Source: Clavaria fumosa | Lineage: Eukaryota > Basidiomycota > Agaricomycetes > Agaricales > Clavariaceae | Direction: 5' to 3' | Length of the DNA stretch: 64,000 nucleotides | Assembly: GCA_951802425.1 (NCBI GenBank) | Contig: OX637798.1 | Location: 2,914,001 to 2,978,000, forward strand | In this document: positions 1 through 9,800 of the stretch, piece by piece | How positions within the stretch are numbered: position 1 is the stretch's first letter | Layout of the letters: each line of letters starts with the position of its first letter | The notes under the pieces: generated by a model | What the model was told of the DNA's origin: nothing | Database searches by the model: none | The model's input: the letters and a program-made list of their open reading frames with translations, nothing else | Translations under genes and position numbers: made by a program

Positions 1-1310
1 TCCTCACGACACTCGCGATCATACCACCATACTCGCATCACCTCCCGCCACCTCACCTTACGCGTACTCACCGCCAAACCCACTATTCGATGCTCAACAC
101 GCTCTTACATGACTCCTGCAGCGACACGTGACTTGCCGCACAGCACACCGGCATTACTCGCGTTACCAGCGTTACTCACGTGACATACCGCCCAAAGACC
201 GCCCAAGGTCACCTGCCTCACCAGCGCCGTCCACGTGACCGCTCGCCTGACCGCGCGACCTTAATGATGAAACGCGCCACCGGCGGTCAAGCTGTGTATC
301 CTTTCAAATTATGTTCTCCCTTCTTCTTCTCAGTCGTCTATAACTGCATTAGCCCTGGACCAAGCCCCTCTGCCCAGTCGTAGTTACACATACGCTTATT
401 TAGTTAGGTCGCGACCCATGACCGGTCACGTCCGCGACCTTACCTATGCTTAGTTTACCCCTCGCGATCTTAGTAGAACACGCGCACGGTCACTCTACGA
501 CTAGTTATACCCCGTACTACTATAGTCTTGTCGCCTGGCGCTCTCTGTACTTTCCCTTTCTCATCATACTCCCTGCACGTACGTATATATAAGGTCTCAC
601 ATGTACTTATGGTACTCTAGACTTGATATTGACGCACATTGGTTTAAGCTTGAGGCTAGTACGCCCTTTGAGCTTGGAACCATCGCAATTGATAGGTCTT
701 GTCTCTCTTGGTGACCACAAGATCGCCAAAACACACTCTACTCTGTTCTAACTCGCCCTCTGCACTCGTATAACTCGCGCAATCTAAGTATTCTTTATTA
801 TTCGTCTTGGTACTGATCTTGGAACCCTACAGGTTCACCCGTCGGTTGGCAAAGTCATCGCCTTCACCGACACATTTCTCAACACCGTTGCGACCACCGC
901 GACCCTTCCAAACATTGTCTATTTCTTTCACCTCGTCTTTTTCCTTCTCTACGCTTCGTCGGTCGACCCCGCGACCTTCTCAGCGTTGTCATTTTCTCCC
1001 ACCTCGTCTATTTCTTTCTTCACGCTTCGTTGGTCGACTTCGCGACCCTCTCAGCGTCACCCATTTCTCCCCTCCTTGTCAATTTCCTCCTTTACGCTTC
1101 ATCTACCAACTTCGTGACCTTCCTAACGATGTCTTCCTCCTTTATACTTGTCTTTCTTCGCTCTTACATCTTCTCAGACGTCTTTGTGACCTTCCAGGAC
1201 CAAGCATTCTCGACTGTGCTCTACAGTTGATTGGTCTTAGCGAGTTTCCAGCATAGGTCACCAACAAGTCGATCTCCGGCACTACTATCAAGACGGGACA
1301 GGCCCTAACA
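1..1310 (+). mobile_element. Remnant LTR of gypsy family X
   Basis: Non-coding sequence that parallels, block by block, the split LTR at 49612-49855, 58766-58882 and 61813-62518. Shared landmarks are the 'agcttgaggct' and 'gcccctttgagcttgg'-like stretches near 650-680, the 'gataggtcttgtctc' stretch near 690, and the CT-rich 3' third. It ends at 1303-1310 with CCCTAACA, the same end as the copy at 62511-62518. The first ~180 bases align poorly and may be diverged LTR or flank. No gene is seen; open frames here are chance reading of CT-rich DNA. Confidence 0.65.
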
Positions 1311-1315
1311 GGATG

Positions 1316-1771
1316 TAGTGAATGGCATGGGTAACCCACAGGTAAATTTGACTGTACCCATACCCGCACCTGACAGTACCCTTACCCATGGGTATGGGTC
1401 CACTAAACTGCCAGGTACAGGTACGGGTTTGTACTTCTAACTACACTATGCACAAATACAATGGTGTCCCACCCATCTGCCATCTCCTCCTCATCTCCTT
1501 CAACTTCAGCCAGTACTGTGACACCCATAACATCATTGTCCTTCACTAGACCTAACTTACTCCACATTCCAATGCAAATCGCTGCCCAAGTTGACTGAGC
1601 TGACAGCCAAATCTAGACATGCGACAATACAATCCATGCTTGACTGGCTACCCATGTACCCCTATGAAGGGTACGGGTTTTGGAAGGGTCCAGAATCTGT
1701 TACCCATACCTGCACCTAGCCGTACCCATGAAGAAAACCCATGTGGGTACCAATACCCATGCAATTCACTA
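1316..1771. mobile_element. hAT-like MITE
   Basis: Terminal inverted repeats begin TAGTGAATGGCATGGGTA on the left and TAGTGAATTGCATGGGTA on the reverse complement of the right, one mismatch in 18. Subterminal copies of a GGGTACGGGT-like motif lie inside both ends. The flanks ACAGGATG (1308-1315) and CTAGGATG (1772-1779) form an imperfect 8-bp target duplication, as hAT elements make. No coding capacity. It sits at the junction between the family X LTR and gypsy A. Confidence 0.6.
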
Positions 1772-1788
1772 CTAGGATGTGGCCAATC

Positions 1789-3134
1789 TCAGACTGCCGC
1801 ACCCTTGGCTGGGTCATGCTCTAGCTGGTTGTGAGAGATCTTCATCCCCAGGAAGATGATCTCACTCTTCTCAAACTCGCATTTACTGAGTTTGAGACAC
1901 AACCCATTCTCTCCAAACTTCCTCAAGACCTGATCCATCCAATACCGGTGTGTTGCCAAATCCTCTGCAAACACAATGACATCATCCATGTATGCTCAGA
2001 CATGCCCTCCTGCAATCTCCTCCCTCAGCACATGGTTCATGAAACGTTGGAAGGTGGCTGGTGCATTCTGCAGTCTGAACCACATGACAGCTGGTTCAAA
2101 GAGTCCACAAGGTGTCAAGAAGGCACAGCAGTGCTGGTGCTCTGGCCAGACCTGCATGGATGGGAAACCTCCCTTTGCATCAATCTTAGAGTAGATTGAT
2201 GCTCCCTTAAGCACATCCACTGTGTCTCAGATGCGGGGGAGGGGGTACTTGTCCTTGATCAGGTGTGCATTCAGCCTCGAGTAGTCAATAATTGGCCGCA
2301 GCTTGTCCTTCTCATGTTTGAAGAAGAAGGGGCTGGCATACAGGGATTTCAAGGGCCGGATTCGTCCAGAAGCAAGCTGCTTGTCCAGCCAACAGTTCAT
2401 CTCTACCATCTCCTCCCTCATCAGTGAGTATAGCTTGGAAGAGAGGTGCTCAGAGTCCTTTTTGAACTCAATCTTAATATCAAAGTCTGGTCGGGAGCCG
2501 GGAAGTTCATCCCACTTCGCTTCACTAAAAACTGAAGGGTAGCAGCTGGGCCAATCAGGGGTAGGGCCACAGTTGGGAAAATGGGTGTCTGGAATACTCG
2601 CAGATGTGAGGGTACTCGTTTTTGGGGGTGCAGGGGCCCAAGGGGATGGGGAACACTGTGGGGGGCAGCAGGTAAGGCTCAGCTCTGCCTTCTTCCAGTC
2701 AATGTCGGGGTTGTGTCGCTTGAGCCAGTCATGCCCAAGGATGACCTTGTGGGTTTGGATCTTCCCTAGCAGGAAGTGGATCCATTCACAATGGTCACCC
2801 ATCATCACCAGCAGCTTGATTCCATACCGGATTTTACCTTCTCTATTCTGTGACCCATCCACATTGTACATCGTGATTGGGTTCAACAGGGGAGATGGTT
2901 CCAGTCCCACTCTTCTTGCCCACTCCAGGTCCATAAAGCAGTTGGTGCATCCTGAGTTGACAAGGGCCTTCGTTGTAGCCCCCTTGCCAGTGCTGAGAGC
3001 CTGCAAGTGCACCTGGATGGCTAGCTCTTGTGGCACACATTTCCCCACTTCTGGCTGCACCATGGTTGGGCACTCTGCCAGCCTCACTTCCTCCTTCACC
3101 TCAGCCCCAATTTGGGTATGTCTCCACTGCAAGA
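1789..3134 (-). pseudogene. Gypsy A protease and reverse transcriptase remnant
   Basis: One reverse-strand frame runs through an aspartic protease and the N-terminal two thirds of reverse transcriptase. The protease catalytic triplet reads NSG (in ALVNSGCTN) where DSG is expected, so the active-site Asp is lost. The RT part shows DKLRPIIDYSRLN, YSKIDAKGGF, the fingers/palm region and the catalytic AYMDDVIVF box. Two in-frame TGA codons interrupt it, one before DTVDVLKGAS and one just before AYMDD. Gypsy B has Arg at the second, which fits CGA-to-TGA mutation. The frame stops at the boundary with the MITE, so RNase H and integrase are absent. The copy is dead. Confidence 0.8.
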
Positions 3135-3136
3135 TA

Positions 3137-3505
3137 AGATACACTGCATCCATAGTCCACCATACCCACGTGATTTAGCATAACAAAACAGTAAATTTGA
3201 ATAGGATATTTATTTTGGTCCTTTTTGGCATTTTAAAAACCATAGAAACCCTCTAAATTACCTTTTGTGTCAATTCATGGTTTCACATTTTCAATTTCCA
3301 TTCAAACAAAATAGTAGATATGAAAATAAAGTTAACACCTCCTAGTGGACATTGAATTGGATTGCCGAAATGCAACTGACCTTGAGAAAGAAAACTTACT
3401 GTAATGCAGATAATTAATATGAACTTGAATCTCTGCTCCAGCAATGTGGCAGTCACACCAACATCGCATCACGTGGGTATGGTGGACTATGGATGCGGTG
3501 TATCT
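3137..3505. mobile_element. TA-flanked MITE (Tc1/mariner-like)
   Basis: Inverted repeats of about 37 bp, starting AGATACACTGCATCCATAG on the left and AGATACACCGCATCCATAG on the reverse complement of the right, flank an AT-rich core with no coding capacity. TA dinucleotides at 3135-3136 and 3506-3507 are the likely target duplication. It interrupts gypsy A between gag and protease. Confidence 0.7.
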
Positions 3506-3509
3506 TAGT

Positions 3510-4273
3510 ATATCAGGGTATACTTGCAGCAGGCACAGGGATGGAAAGGGGGCTGGCACAGTCCTTCTCCCCAGCAGGAGCCCTCCTCTCTCTCTTGTAC
3601 AGCTCCAGGCAGGCTTGAAGCTGCACAATCTCTTTCTCATATTCCTCCACCATTTGGGGGGCACATGGTACTGCACATGTTTGGGCCCTTGGGACCTGCA
3701 GACACATATCGGGCAGGGGGCAGAATCAGACAGCATGGCCAGTCTGGTGGCATTGGAAACAACGCCTCTCATCAGCAGGGGCCCATAGATTCTCTCCACC
3801 AACCTCCTACTCAGGTTCAACTCCAGCCAATGGACTAGGATTCCTGAGTCCTTCTCTACACTCATCTCTGCTTGACAGACCAGTGTCTCGAACCTCACAA
3901 AGAACTCCAGTGCTGTCATGGCACCCTGTTTCAACCCAGCAATATCTGCAAGGGCAGTTGCACAGTCATTCGGGTCATTGAACACTCACTTCATTTCCTC
4001 CACAAACTCTGCCCAGGTTCTGGCCTTGCCACTACCCAGGATCTCTTCCACCTTCATATTTGCCCACTCTGCAGTGAATCCTTCTCCAGTAATTTTGCTC
4101 AGAGCAAAAAGGACCTTCACCAGGTCCACAGCATAGGTAGTCAGGTTCACCATAAACAGGAGGTGAAGGGATTGGAGGAATGTATGGAAGTTCCTTTTCT
4201 GCCCATCAAAGGGGGCAACAGCTAGGTCCAGCATTCTATAGCACTGTAAAATAAAGTTCCAGGCCTTGTGCAC
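3510..4273 (-). pseudogene. Gypsy A gag remnant
   Basis: One reverse-strand frame begins MHKAWNFILQ and includes the capsid-like stretch TWAEFVEEMK, an in-frame TGA, then FNDPNDCATALADIAGLKQG, resembling the retrotransposon gag capsid region that packages the RNA in the virus-like particle. The TGA stands where the family probably had Arg (CGA). The frame is lost further on, and the downstream MITE cuts the end. The same ILGSG/TWAEFVEE stretch forms the start of the fused gypsy B protein, which confirms the family assignment. Not functional as it stands. Confidence 0.65.
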
Positions 4274-4812
4274 TCAGGATTTCTTCGATCTCTTTGCAGT
4301 CCTGTCCTCTTAGGCTGCTCTTCTATGTACTTATGCACCTATAGAACTCTTATTCTATGAAACTATTGCTAGTGTGGGGCCCAAATGGTGTCCCAGGTGG
4401 TTGCTCCACAACTCCTAATGAGTTGCCCATGTGCCCTTCTGACAATGGTCACAGAGCAAGGGCCCTGTCCACTGGACCAGGAAACTACTAGAAAGACTAT
4501 GTAGAGGGCCTTTCCTTGCCCTGTACACAACACAATTCACTGGGAGGGGTATGGTGGCTGTAAAATAAAGTTCCAGGCCTTGGGCACTTGGTATCACTTG
4601 GGGAGGGTCACAGTAGACTTCCTCCAGGTCTGGTCATGTGTATCTACACACAGTAAAAATTTCGCGTGGTTCTGTTACACACTGCAGGCAGGGTAAAGAA
4701 GAAGAGGATGATAGGGGCTGAGCTGTGACAATGTGTCACAGTTTGAGATTAAGGGTCCAGGCTAGCCAGGTTAAGACACAGGGCTAGGGCGGACAGGCAG
4801 ATCTTAGTATTA

Positions 4813-5012
4813 TATCAGACTGGGTCTCACACAACTTAAGGGTAAGGTCATGACAACAATACTAAGATAAGGGGAAAAGAGTACAAAAAAGGAAAAGGTG
4901 AAGTACTTATAGCAAACACTTTGGCACTTGCTGGCGCTTGTGACCTTCCAACAACCCTCCCCAGTTTCTCCACAACTCCTCTTTGGGATGGCTTATGTAA
5001 GCAATCCTAACA
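4813..5012 (-). repeat. 5' LTR of gypsy A
   Basis: On the reverse strand it starts TGTTAGGATTGC, as the gypsy B LTRs start TGTTAGGATCGC, and it ends at the position equivalent to the end of the gypsy B LTR (TCTGATA). It is ~200 bp against 291 bp in B; about 90 bp are missing after the shared GGAAGGTCAC block. Confidence 0.7.
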
Positions 5013-5811
5013 AGCCACCATCAAAACTAACAGAAAAGGAAGGTGCTGCCCATGGGTACTATAGTGTGCAATCTATTCCATATGCAACAAACACTGTTCC
5101 ATCAGTGCTGCCTTGCCCAAAACAGGTACTGACAGCATCAGGCAGGCTGCTTGATGTGTCGAACTCAGTAGCACCATCCTTGTCATCCCATAGGGCAGCT
5201 ATTGAGGCCAAGCAAGCTGAAGAAGTGGCTCGGCAACACCATATGAAAGTGATGATGTATATGTTTAGTTTACATTTTTCTCCTGAAAGCTGGGGCCTGA
5301 GCCTGAGCCAAGCCCAGGCTGGGCCCAAGCCTTCTACAAAGGCTCGGCTCACCACCACTGTAAGCCTGAGCCGGGGCATTCGAGCCAGGCCGGGCCCTGC
5401 ACAGCACTAAAGCTGACAACAGGCGAAGTGATGCTGATGTACAAAGAATGAAAACTACACCTCATGAAGAGACATATTATCATATATTTTGATCAAGATT
5501 ACATCCAGGTCAGAAGATAATGATAGATACAGCTGGTCACTGCAGGAACGGAAAGAAGGCCAAAACAAAACAAAAAAAAGGAAAAACAAAAAAACAAAAA
5601 TTAACCGAGAGACAACACCGCTGAGATGCACGAGGGGAGGCATTCTGCATTGACGACTATCATGAGCGAGTAGCAATAGATACAAAGAAAACAAGAAAAG
5701 GGTAAAGGTGGGGAGAGGCTGAATGGCTGAATGGCGAAAAAAATAATAGATTATGCACTATTACAAGGTGAGCACTTGAATCAAAGCCGCGAAATGAGAG
5801 GGTGGGGGCGT
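5013..5811. other. Intergenic; no gene recognised
   Basis: 5013-5410 has an open frame rich in Ala and Ser with no recognisable domain, followed by a GC-rich stretch of short imperfect repeats of a 'cctgagcc/ggctcgg' kind near 5290-5400 that looks like a worn MITE. 5450-5811 is A-rich and probably 3' flank of the G-alpha pseudogene on the reverse strand. Confidence 0.35.
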
Positions 5812-7541
5812 TTACATTAGTTCTGCGTGGCGCAGATGGTCTCGCAGTATGATCTCTTCGACTGAGGGAGAGTGGGCGGTTGGTCAGTCACAAGCTCGCT
5901 GAAAAGAGGGTGCGGATGGGGAGGGGAGACCAGAGGAGGCTTACCAGTGCCCAGGGTGACCGCCGTGGATTCCGTATCCTGTGCGCACAGATACCATCAA
6001 CGCAGAATGGGCGAAACGAAGGCCAATACGAACGATGACTGAAGTAAGGTGAAAGAAGAAGGGGCGTGGCTCGGGGGAGTGTTTCCGTTGTATTTCCCTG
6101 AAGTGCTGCTGGAAGTCTTGAGAAGGCAACAATCAGACAAAAAAGAAAGAAGTGGAACGAAATGGGATAGAACAAAACGAACACTTGGTCGCAGTAGGCA
6201 GGTCGTTCTTCCGATCGCCAAAGCTGGGCACGCTGTCCCTGATGCGGACGCCGCGGCGAAGCTTCGAGTCGAGGATCATCTGCGTTTGCGCGAGCCACTT
6301 GCATGCGCACACCACCTGCCACAGCAGGTAGTTGTCCTCGAGCCGGTTCACGCGCCGATCCTCCACGAGCTTCCCGTCGAAGCATGAGATGGGCGCAAGG
6401 AAGATGATCGCGTTCATGTCGTCGAAGGAGGAGTACCATGCTGCGCGCTGGCGCACTGCGAAGATGTGGGGGGGAGTTGGTCAGCCGGCCTGGACACCCT
6501 CGGGTACAAGTGGTACGCGCGGATGACCGGGGCCCGCCCACATCGTACATGAGCCATTCCTGGCCAACCCTTTGACCTGTTTCGATTCAACGGAGGGGCG
6601 GTCAGGACGAAGGAAGCTTTCAAAGGGAGGGGGGAGGGGAAATAAAGAGAATGGAACGCACCGTGGTCAAACACGAATTTGCACTCCTGCTCGCCAAGCG
6701 TGCGCAGACGGGCTCGAATGACATCTGCGTCCGTCGGCTGGTAGTGGCGCGTGGCGGCTCGCTCGACGTCGTTCAGGAAGCTGCGCAGGGGCAAAGCGGG
6801 TCAGCACGCAGCACAGCAACGAAAGAGCAATAATAACAATAATGAAGCAATAGTCCTGACCACCAGGTCGATACGCACAATTCTGGGGTCTCCTCAAGCC
6901 TGACGCTCCGCTTGGCCACAGCGGACCACAACATAGGGTCCTCCCATATCGCCTTCATGTCGTCCGCGCACGACGCAATGACTTCCGTGATGTCGTTCAG
7001 CTCCGTGCCCCAACCACGCCTCGCGACGGGGGTCGGCTGCTGCGCCTCTCCCGCAGCAGCGGCCACAGCGGTGGGCGGCCCGCCCACAGCCGAAGCGGTC
7101 CAGTGCGGTCTTCCACCCGTTGCGTGAGTTGATCGAGAACTCGTGCCGCTGCTGCACGCAGAACGCCGGGGCTCGTGTCCGTGTCGTCGAACGGCGCGGC
7201 GGTCGTGGTGGAGGTGGAGTGCACCTCGCTCACCGCTCGAATGCGCCGCAGCGGCTCGAGGAGGAGCTTCAGGAGACGGTGTTTTTCGGTGAAATGCTGC
7301 TGCTGCAGGTGGTGTGGTTGCAGCGAGGCCGGTGGGGCGGCAGCTATGGTGGCGGAGGAAAAGGGGGCGCCTGTAGTGGTGGGCGGGGGAGAGGGCGTGG
7401 AGGTTTCGGAGCGCCGGGCCATTTCGTCGGAGAGGAGGTCGAGTACGGTGTTGAAATTGCGGACGAGGTTGAGCTGGATGACGGCGCGCCATGAGGCGCG
7501 TTCTTCCTGCTATTCACGGCGGGCGTAGGCGAGCTGGAAGT
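5812..7541 (-). pseudogene. Degenerate G-protein alpha subunit
   Basis: Reverse-strand multi-exon gene for a heterotrimeric G-protein alpha subunit of the divergent basidiomycete type, a membrane-associated GTPase that relays receptor signals. Exons read as about 6879-7541, 6662-6780, 6517-6576, 6183-6455, 6034-6116, 5945-5978 and 5812-5861; the GT-AG introns between them keep frame. Visible parts are the helical-domain segment ending FLNDVERAATRHYQPTDADV, switch II DVGGPR (usual DVGGQR), FDDMNAIIFLAPISCFD, VNRLEDNYLLWQ, SFGDRKNDLPTATK, and the C-terminus TAVTLGTVEEIILRDHLRHA. MIL runs directly into DSKLRR: about eight residues with the NKxD guanine-specificity motif are gone in frame. The first visible exon has a TAG stop (RRE*QEERASW) and needs frame changes near 6990-7150. 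No P-loop exon was found upstream. The late exons are too well kept for a very old relic. Confidence 0.8.
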
Positions 7542-8117
7542 CTGATGCGTGGTGGGGGTTCCACAAGCATTGGCGGTAGGATCAACGAGCGTCAGAATGG
7601 GATCACCGAGCGTCAAGAGATGGATGGCGCATTTTTGAGGGTGGCGGATTTACCTGGTATTAATGATGACATCATCCATGATGAGTTAGTTACATGACCA
7701 ATTTCTCAATCACACACAGAATAAGCGGCTTTAGACTCTCTCACAGAAGGAGTGAATGATCAAATATCTCCTCTCCCATTGTGCATTGTCCAATGGCTCA
7801 CTCAAGTTAGCTAAGCCGAGCCGAAAAAAGCCGAGCCATGGCAACACTAAGGAGGAGGAACGAGTCTTTCGCATTCGATCGAGATTCGATGAGTCAGAGA
7901 TCTCCTTTGAACTAGCGATGACATCATCGTTGATTCGTCGGGTCACACAACCTTGCACCACGATGAGTTATATATGAAAGTTCTTTCTAATCTCAGACTG
8001 GCTAATCTCAGCCTAGAATGAGCTCAAGATCGGTCATCTCGATAGCCATCCATCGACATTGTAGTGTACCTTCTGAGCTGTCCTTTCGTCGACTCGTTTT
8101 GGAAGCTTATTTATTCA
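7542..8117. other. Intergenic between G-alpha and exchanger fragments
   Basis: Contains a short repeated 'caacgagcgtcaga' motif near 7580-7610 that recurs at about 9260-9280 beside the second G-alpha fragment, so the two flanks are duplicates. No further gene seen. An earlier exchanger exon may hide in 8018-8117 but I cannot support one. Confidence 0.35.
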
Positions 8118-8850
8118 TTCCCTTCTCTGAAGCGATCAACTTCTTCAACAGGCACGCCTGCGGCCAACAGAACGAGGAGCTGCCGCATTCATACCAGATG
8201 ACACTCTTCTGGGCTGGTCTGCGCGGCGCCGTCGGTGTCACTCTGGCTGTAGGCTTCAAAGGGCCCAACGCGCAGACGCTCCGAACGACCGTGCTCATCG
8301 TCGTCGTGCTCAATGTCATCCTCTTTGGGGGGACGTCGGCACGGATGCTCGAGATCCTCGGAATCCGCATGGGGTCGAGGACGAGGACGTGTCCAACAGC
8401 GAGGAGGAGGACGGCGATGAGTGGAATCACCGAAGCACGCGCCTAAGCGGACTTGGACGATGGCGGCTCTACTTTGATGACGAGCTGCGTATCTGATGCA
8501 TAGGAGACAGATGTTCCCACGCGGCGACCCTGCACGCACTACGCGACGTACAACCGTCAGCACGGGACGCGCAGATGCTAAACCCAGGCGTACTGTCCTC
8601 TGCCGCGTCATCGGAGTCATACAAGTCGGACAGAGAGGAGGTACTGCCGATGGCGCCGACGACGTCCGCTGGTGGTGGTAGTCGCAGTCGTGGGAACGGC
8701 GAGGAGGGCCAGGGGCGGACGGCGGATGGGGAACTCGTTGGGGGTGGGGATGGCCGGTGGTTCCAGACGCTTAAGGAGCGGTATCTGCTGCCCATCTTCT
8801 CGAACGCGACGGCAAGCCAGACATTCCACGCGCGTAAGGTGCGGCGGACT
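8118..8850 (+). pseudogene. Na+/H+ exchanger C-terminal fragment
   Basis: Encodes the last part of a CPA1-type sodium/proton antiporter, which swaps Na+ for H+ across plasma or endosomal membranes. The segment EAINFFNRHACGQQNEELPH is followed by the conserved membrane stretch LFWAGLRGAVGVTLAVGFKG, then TTVLIVVVLNVILFGGT, the last helix. After GIRM a one-base loss shifts the frame; in the other frame an acidic tail (EDEDVSNSEEEDGDEW) continues to about 8489. A later exon (8577-8850) gives the C-terminal signature WFQTLKERYLLPIFSNATAS. The transport domain upstream, with its Asp pair, is missing. The fragment runs directly into an antisense G-alpha fragment. Confidence 0.75.
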
Positions 8851-9214
8851 GCGTCAGGCTTTGCGGCTGCTGCTCGAATTCGCAGCAGCGGTACAAGACG
8901 CAGCTTCAGGAGACACTGTTTTTGAGCGAAGTGTTGCTGCTGCTGCTGCTGCTGGGGTTGGTATAGTTGTACCGAGGCGCGCCGGGAGACGCCGCTCTCG
9001 CTGGCGGCGGCAGAGGAAGGGTGACTCTGACGCTGGGCAGGCGGAGGTCGGCCGGGGAGAGACCGTAGGGGCTTCGGAGAGCCGAGCCATTTCGTCGGAG
9101 AGGATCTCGAGAGAGGTGTTGTGTTGACGTTGCGGTTGAGATTGAGCTGGATGACGGTGCGCCACGAGTCGCGTGCCTCATGCCATTCGCGGCGGGCGTA
9201 GGTAATTTCCAAGT
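8851..9214 (-). pseudogene. Second G-alpha fragment
   Basis: Reverse-strand copy of the G-alpha segment seen at the start of the pseudogene at 5812-7541. After an acceptor-like CAG at 9215-9217 it reads ITYARREWHEARDSW, RTVIQLNLNRNVNT, then ILSDEMARLSEAPTVSPRPT, and in another frame QCLLKLRLVPLLRIR. Only the helical-domain entry is present; the Ras-like GTPase core is absent. It lies between two exchanger fragments, so the locus was duplicated and then broken. Confidence 0.7.
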
Positions 9215-9516
9215 CTGCGGTGTGTGCGTGTGATGGAGGTTCCATGAGAGATAGCATTGGAATCAACGAGCGTCAGAGGTGGAATCAGCGAGCATCAAGG
9301 GATGAGCGGCTCACTTTTGACGATGCTAGATTTGCCTGGTACACGTCGTCTAATCAGCAGTAGGGTTGAAGATGATGGAAGTGTGGGGAGAGAGGAAGGG
9401 GGGAAAAAATTATGCACCGCTTTCAGGAGGACGTTTGTGGGGTGCCCCCCACATCTCAGCTCCTCCTCCTGGCGAATCTGCCTGCCGATCTTGTCGCTAA
9501 ATTGACGAGCGTTGGG

Positions 9517-9624
9517 GGGACGGGGAGCTCGAACGGCCAGTGGTTCCAGGCGCTTGACAAACGGTACATGCTGCCCATCGTCTCGAAGGCGACGGCGAGC
9601 TGGACGTTTTATGTAAGTGAGGGG
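9517..9624 (+). pseudogene. Na+/H+ exchanger tail fragment, second copy
   Basis: Reads SSNGQWFQALDKRYMLPIVS then KATASWTFYV, matching the WFQTLKERYLLPIFSNATAS tail of the fragment at 8577-8850. Nothing of the membrane domain precedes it. It is the third piece of the broken exchanger/G-alpha duplication and lies ~180 bp before the NLR start codon. Confidence 0.6.
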
Positions 9625-9800
9625 CGGCAGCGGATGTCGGGGCGGGGGACGTGGTTCGGGGACACGCTGGGGAGGACGCGAGGGTAGATTCTCATGCTTT
9701 CCTTGTTTGGGAGGTCAGCGTCACATGACACCGGCCATCGATAAGCATCGTCGCCGCGCCGCAGACTTGCATCTTTTCGTCGACACTACTAGTATCAATC

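Larger units (their letters stand above)
1772..5012 (-). mobile_element. Gypsy A, degenerate Ty3/gypsy element
   Basis: Reverse-strand chromovirus of the same family as gypsy B (30183-33803) and gypsy C (62519 onward). It reads 5' LTR (4813-5012), leader, gag (3510-4273), protease and reverse transcriptase (1789-3134), then stops where the MITE and family X LTR begin. RNase H, integrase and 3' LTR are therefore missing. The coding frame survives but holds TGA stops. A MITE splits the gag-pol region at 3137-3505. Two copies of a ~28-base leader motif (near 4246 and 4561) also occur in gypsy B. Confidence 0.85.

Noticed and set aside
5290..5400. Complete MITE in the 'cctgagcc' repeats
   Set aside because: I could not find paired ends or a target duplication.
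6773..7616. Arg/Pro/Gly-rich open frames on both strands
   Set aside because: They are out-of-frame readings of the GC-rich G-alpha exon.
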